Assembly (NCBI GenBank): GCA_007570945.1
Contig: RKSH01000232.1
Span: forward strand, 1-15,223
Direction of reading: 5' to 3'
DNA: 15,223 nucleotides
Source of the DNA: Gammaproteobacteria bacterium
GTDB lineage: Bacteria > Pseudomonadota > Gammaproteobacteria > Arenicellales > Spongiicolonaceae
In this document: in pieces, positions 13,960 through 15,223 of the stretch
Numbering within the stretch: position 1 is the stretch's first letter
How the letters are laid out: each line of letters starts with the position of its first letter
Program-made: the position numbers and the translations under genes
The notes under the pieces: model-generated
What the model saw: only the letters and a program-made list of their open reading frames with translations
Databases searched by the model: none
What the model was told of the DNA's origin: nothing

Positions 13960-15222
13960 ATGGCGGCGCGCAATATTTTCTATGCCCAGTCCGGCGGGGT
14001 GACCGCGGTCATCAACGCCAGCGCCTGCGGCGTGATTGAGACGGCGCGCCGCCACCGCCGGCGCCTGGGCAAAGTGTACGCCGGCCGCGACGGCATCATC
14101 GGCGCCCTCACCGAGGATTTAATTGACACCAGCCGCGAGTCGGCGGCCGCAATTCGCGCGCTGCGCCACACCCCGTCCGGCGCCTTTGGCTCGTGCCGCC
14201 ACAAACTTGCCGGGCTTGAGCAGGACCGCGCCGCATATGAGCGGCTGGTGGAGGTGTTCCGCGCCCATGACATCGGCCACTTTTTTTACAACGGCGGCGG
14301 CGACTCGGCCGACACCTGCCTCAAGGTCGCGCAATTGTCGCGCGCCCTCGGCTACCCCTTGCAGGCCATTCACATTCCCAAAACCGTGGACAACGACCTG
14401 CCCCTCACCGACAACTGCCCGGGCTACGGCTCGGTGGCGAAGTTCATCGCCGTGTCCGCCCGCGAGGCATCGTTTGACGTGGCCTCCATGGCGCGCACTT
14501 CCACCCGGGTTTTTATTTTGGAGGTGATGGGCCGCCACGCCGGCTGGATTGCCGCCGCCGGCGGCCTGGCCGCCGATGAACGGCACAACATTCCGCTGGT
14601 GATTTTGTTTCCGGAGATTGCGTTTGACCGGGAAAAATTTCTCGCCGCAGTGCGGCGCAAGGTGCGCAAGTTTGGCTATGTCTCGGTCGTGGTGTCGGAA
14701 GGCGCGCGCTACGCCGACGGAACATTCCTGGCGGCGGCCGGCGGCAAGGACGCTTTCGGCCACACCCAACTCGGCGGCGCCGCGCCGCTGGTCGCGCAAC
14801 TGGTGAAAGAAAACCTCAACTACAAAACCCACCACGCCATCGCCGACTACCTGCAACGCGCCGCGCGCCACATCGCCTCCAAAACCGACGTGGAACAGGC
14901 CTATGCCGTCGGCAAGGCCGCGGTGGAGTTCGCCGTGGCCGGCAAAAACGCCGTGATGCCGGCCATCCGCCGCACCAACCACAAGCCCTACCGCTGGCGC
15001 ATCACCGAGGCCCCGCTGCAGCGCATCGCCAACCGCGAAAAAAAGATGCCGCGAAACTTCATCACCCGGGACGGCTACCACATCACCGGAAGATGCCGCG
15101 CCTATCTGGAGCCGCTAATTCAGGGCGAGGATTACCCGCCATACAAAAACGGCATGCCGGATTATGTGCGGCTTAAGAATGTCGCGGTGCGGAAGAAACT
15201 GAAGCGGGGGTTCGCGCCGTAA
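13960..15222 (+). CDS. pfp: Pyrophosphate-dependent 6-phosphofructokinase
   Basis: A 420-residue cytoplasmic enzyme that phosphorylates fructose 6-phosphate with PPi instead of ATP, reversibly. The phosphofructokinase fold is clear: the start IFYAQSGGVTAVINAS (6-21), NGGGDSADT (111-119), PKTVDNDL (140-147) and MGRHAGW (190-196). The lysine in PKTVDND, in place of the glycine of ATP enzymes (PGTIDND), and the GGGDS form of the phosphate loop point to PPi as donor. The ATG at 13960 is followed at once by the family N-terminus; a TTG 18 bases upstream is less likely. It is divergent from adk. With hppA at the other end of the window it suggests that PPi serves as an energy carrier. In methanotrophs and some sulfur-oxidising symbionts PPi-PFK is also proposed to act in the Calvin or ribulose monophosphate cycle. 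The stop is one base from the window end. Confidence 0.95.
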   Translation: MAARNIFYAQSGGVTAVINASACGVIETARRHRRRLGKVYAGRDGIIGALTEDLIDTSRESAAAIRALRHTPSGAFGSCRHKLAGLEQDRAAYERLVEVFRAHDIGHFFYNGGGDSADTCLKVAQLSRALGYPLQAIHIPKTVDNDLPLTDNCPGYGSVAKFIAVSAREASFDVASMARTSTRVFILEVMGRHAGWIAAAGGLAADERHNIPLVILFPEIAFDREKFLAAVRRKVRKFGYVSVVVSEGARYADGTFLAAAGGKDAFGHTQLGGAAPLVAQLVKENLNYKTHHAIADYLQRAARHIASKTDVEQAYAVGKAAVEFAVAGKNAVMPAIRRTNHKPYRWRITEAPLQRIANREKKMPRNFITRDGYHITGRCRAYLEPLIQGEDYPPYKNGMPDYVRLKNVAVRKKLKRGFAP

Positions 15223-15223
15223 G

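Noticed and set aside
13858..14055. Upstream extension of the adk frame
   Set aside because: It overlaps pfp on the other strand and the conserved Adk start MRILLLGAPG has its own ribosome site.

Overview
The window is a GC-rich, gene-dense bacterial segment with no mobile elements, no RNA genes that I could see, and no stretch above 300 bases without a gene. A gammaproteobacterium is the best guess. The main support is the run DUF971-ubiE-ubiJ-ubiB, the usual ubiquinone block of that class, together with an Asp-type (Mg-type) HemB. The pyrophosphate enzymes at the two ends (hppA and a PPi-dependent phosphofructokinase) are common in methanotrophs and in sulfur-oxidising or symbiotic Gammaproteobacteria. 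The species cannot be told from the sequence.

Left part, plus strand (1-805): the last 141 codons of a membrane pyrophosphatase (hppA), then a small VOC-fold protein and a candidate hairpin terminator. Facing it on the minus strand is an acyl-CoA synthetase of the DmdB/AlkK type. This is divergent, across 75 bases, from a GcvT-fold protein that resembles DMSP demethylase DmdA. The dmdA-like gene overlaps a divergent FabD-like acyltransferase by 4 bases. A DoxX-family membrane protein with its own good promoter and ribosome site follows. Together dmdA and dmdB look like the first two steps of DMSP demethylation.

Right part, minus strand (13857 down to 5161): one long, tightly packed run: adk, a two-helix membrane protein of unknown function, hemB, a DUF971 protein, ubiE, ubiJ, ubiB, a small proline-rich ORF built on a 21-base tandem repeat, a DmsC/SoeC-family membrane anchor, and an SLC13-family permease with RCK domains. 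Four junctions overlap (three ATGA-type, one of 8 bases), so translational coupling is likely. The genes supply nucleotide balance, haem and ubiquinone, then a quinone-linked sulfur redox anchor and an anion transporter. The run converges on doxX, and the two stop codons share the bases TTAA.

Right edge, plus strand (13960-15222): PPi-dependent 6-phosphofructokinase, divergent from adk across 102 bases that hold a 7-bp inverted repeat and an A10 tract.

The points most worth a second look are the adenylate kinase with a four-cysteine LID and a histone-H1-like basic tail, the coupled proline-rich repeat ORF, the A8 slippery site at the end of dmdA that would fuse it in frame to the acyltransferase, and the orphan DmsC/SoeC anchor placed next to a permease in a ubiquinone operon.
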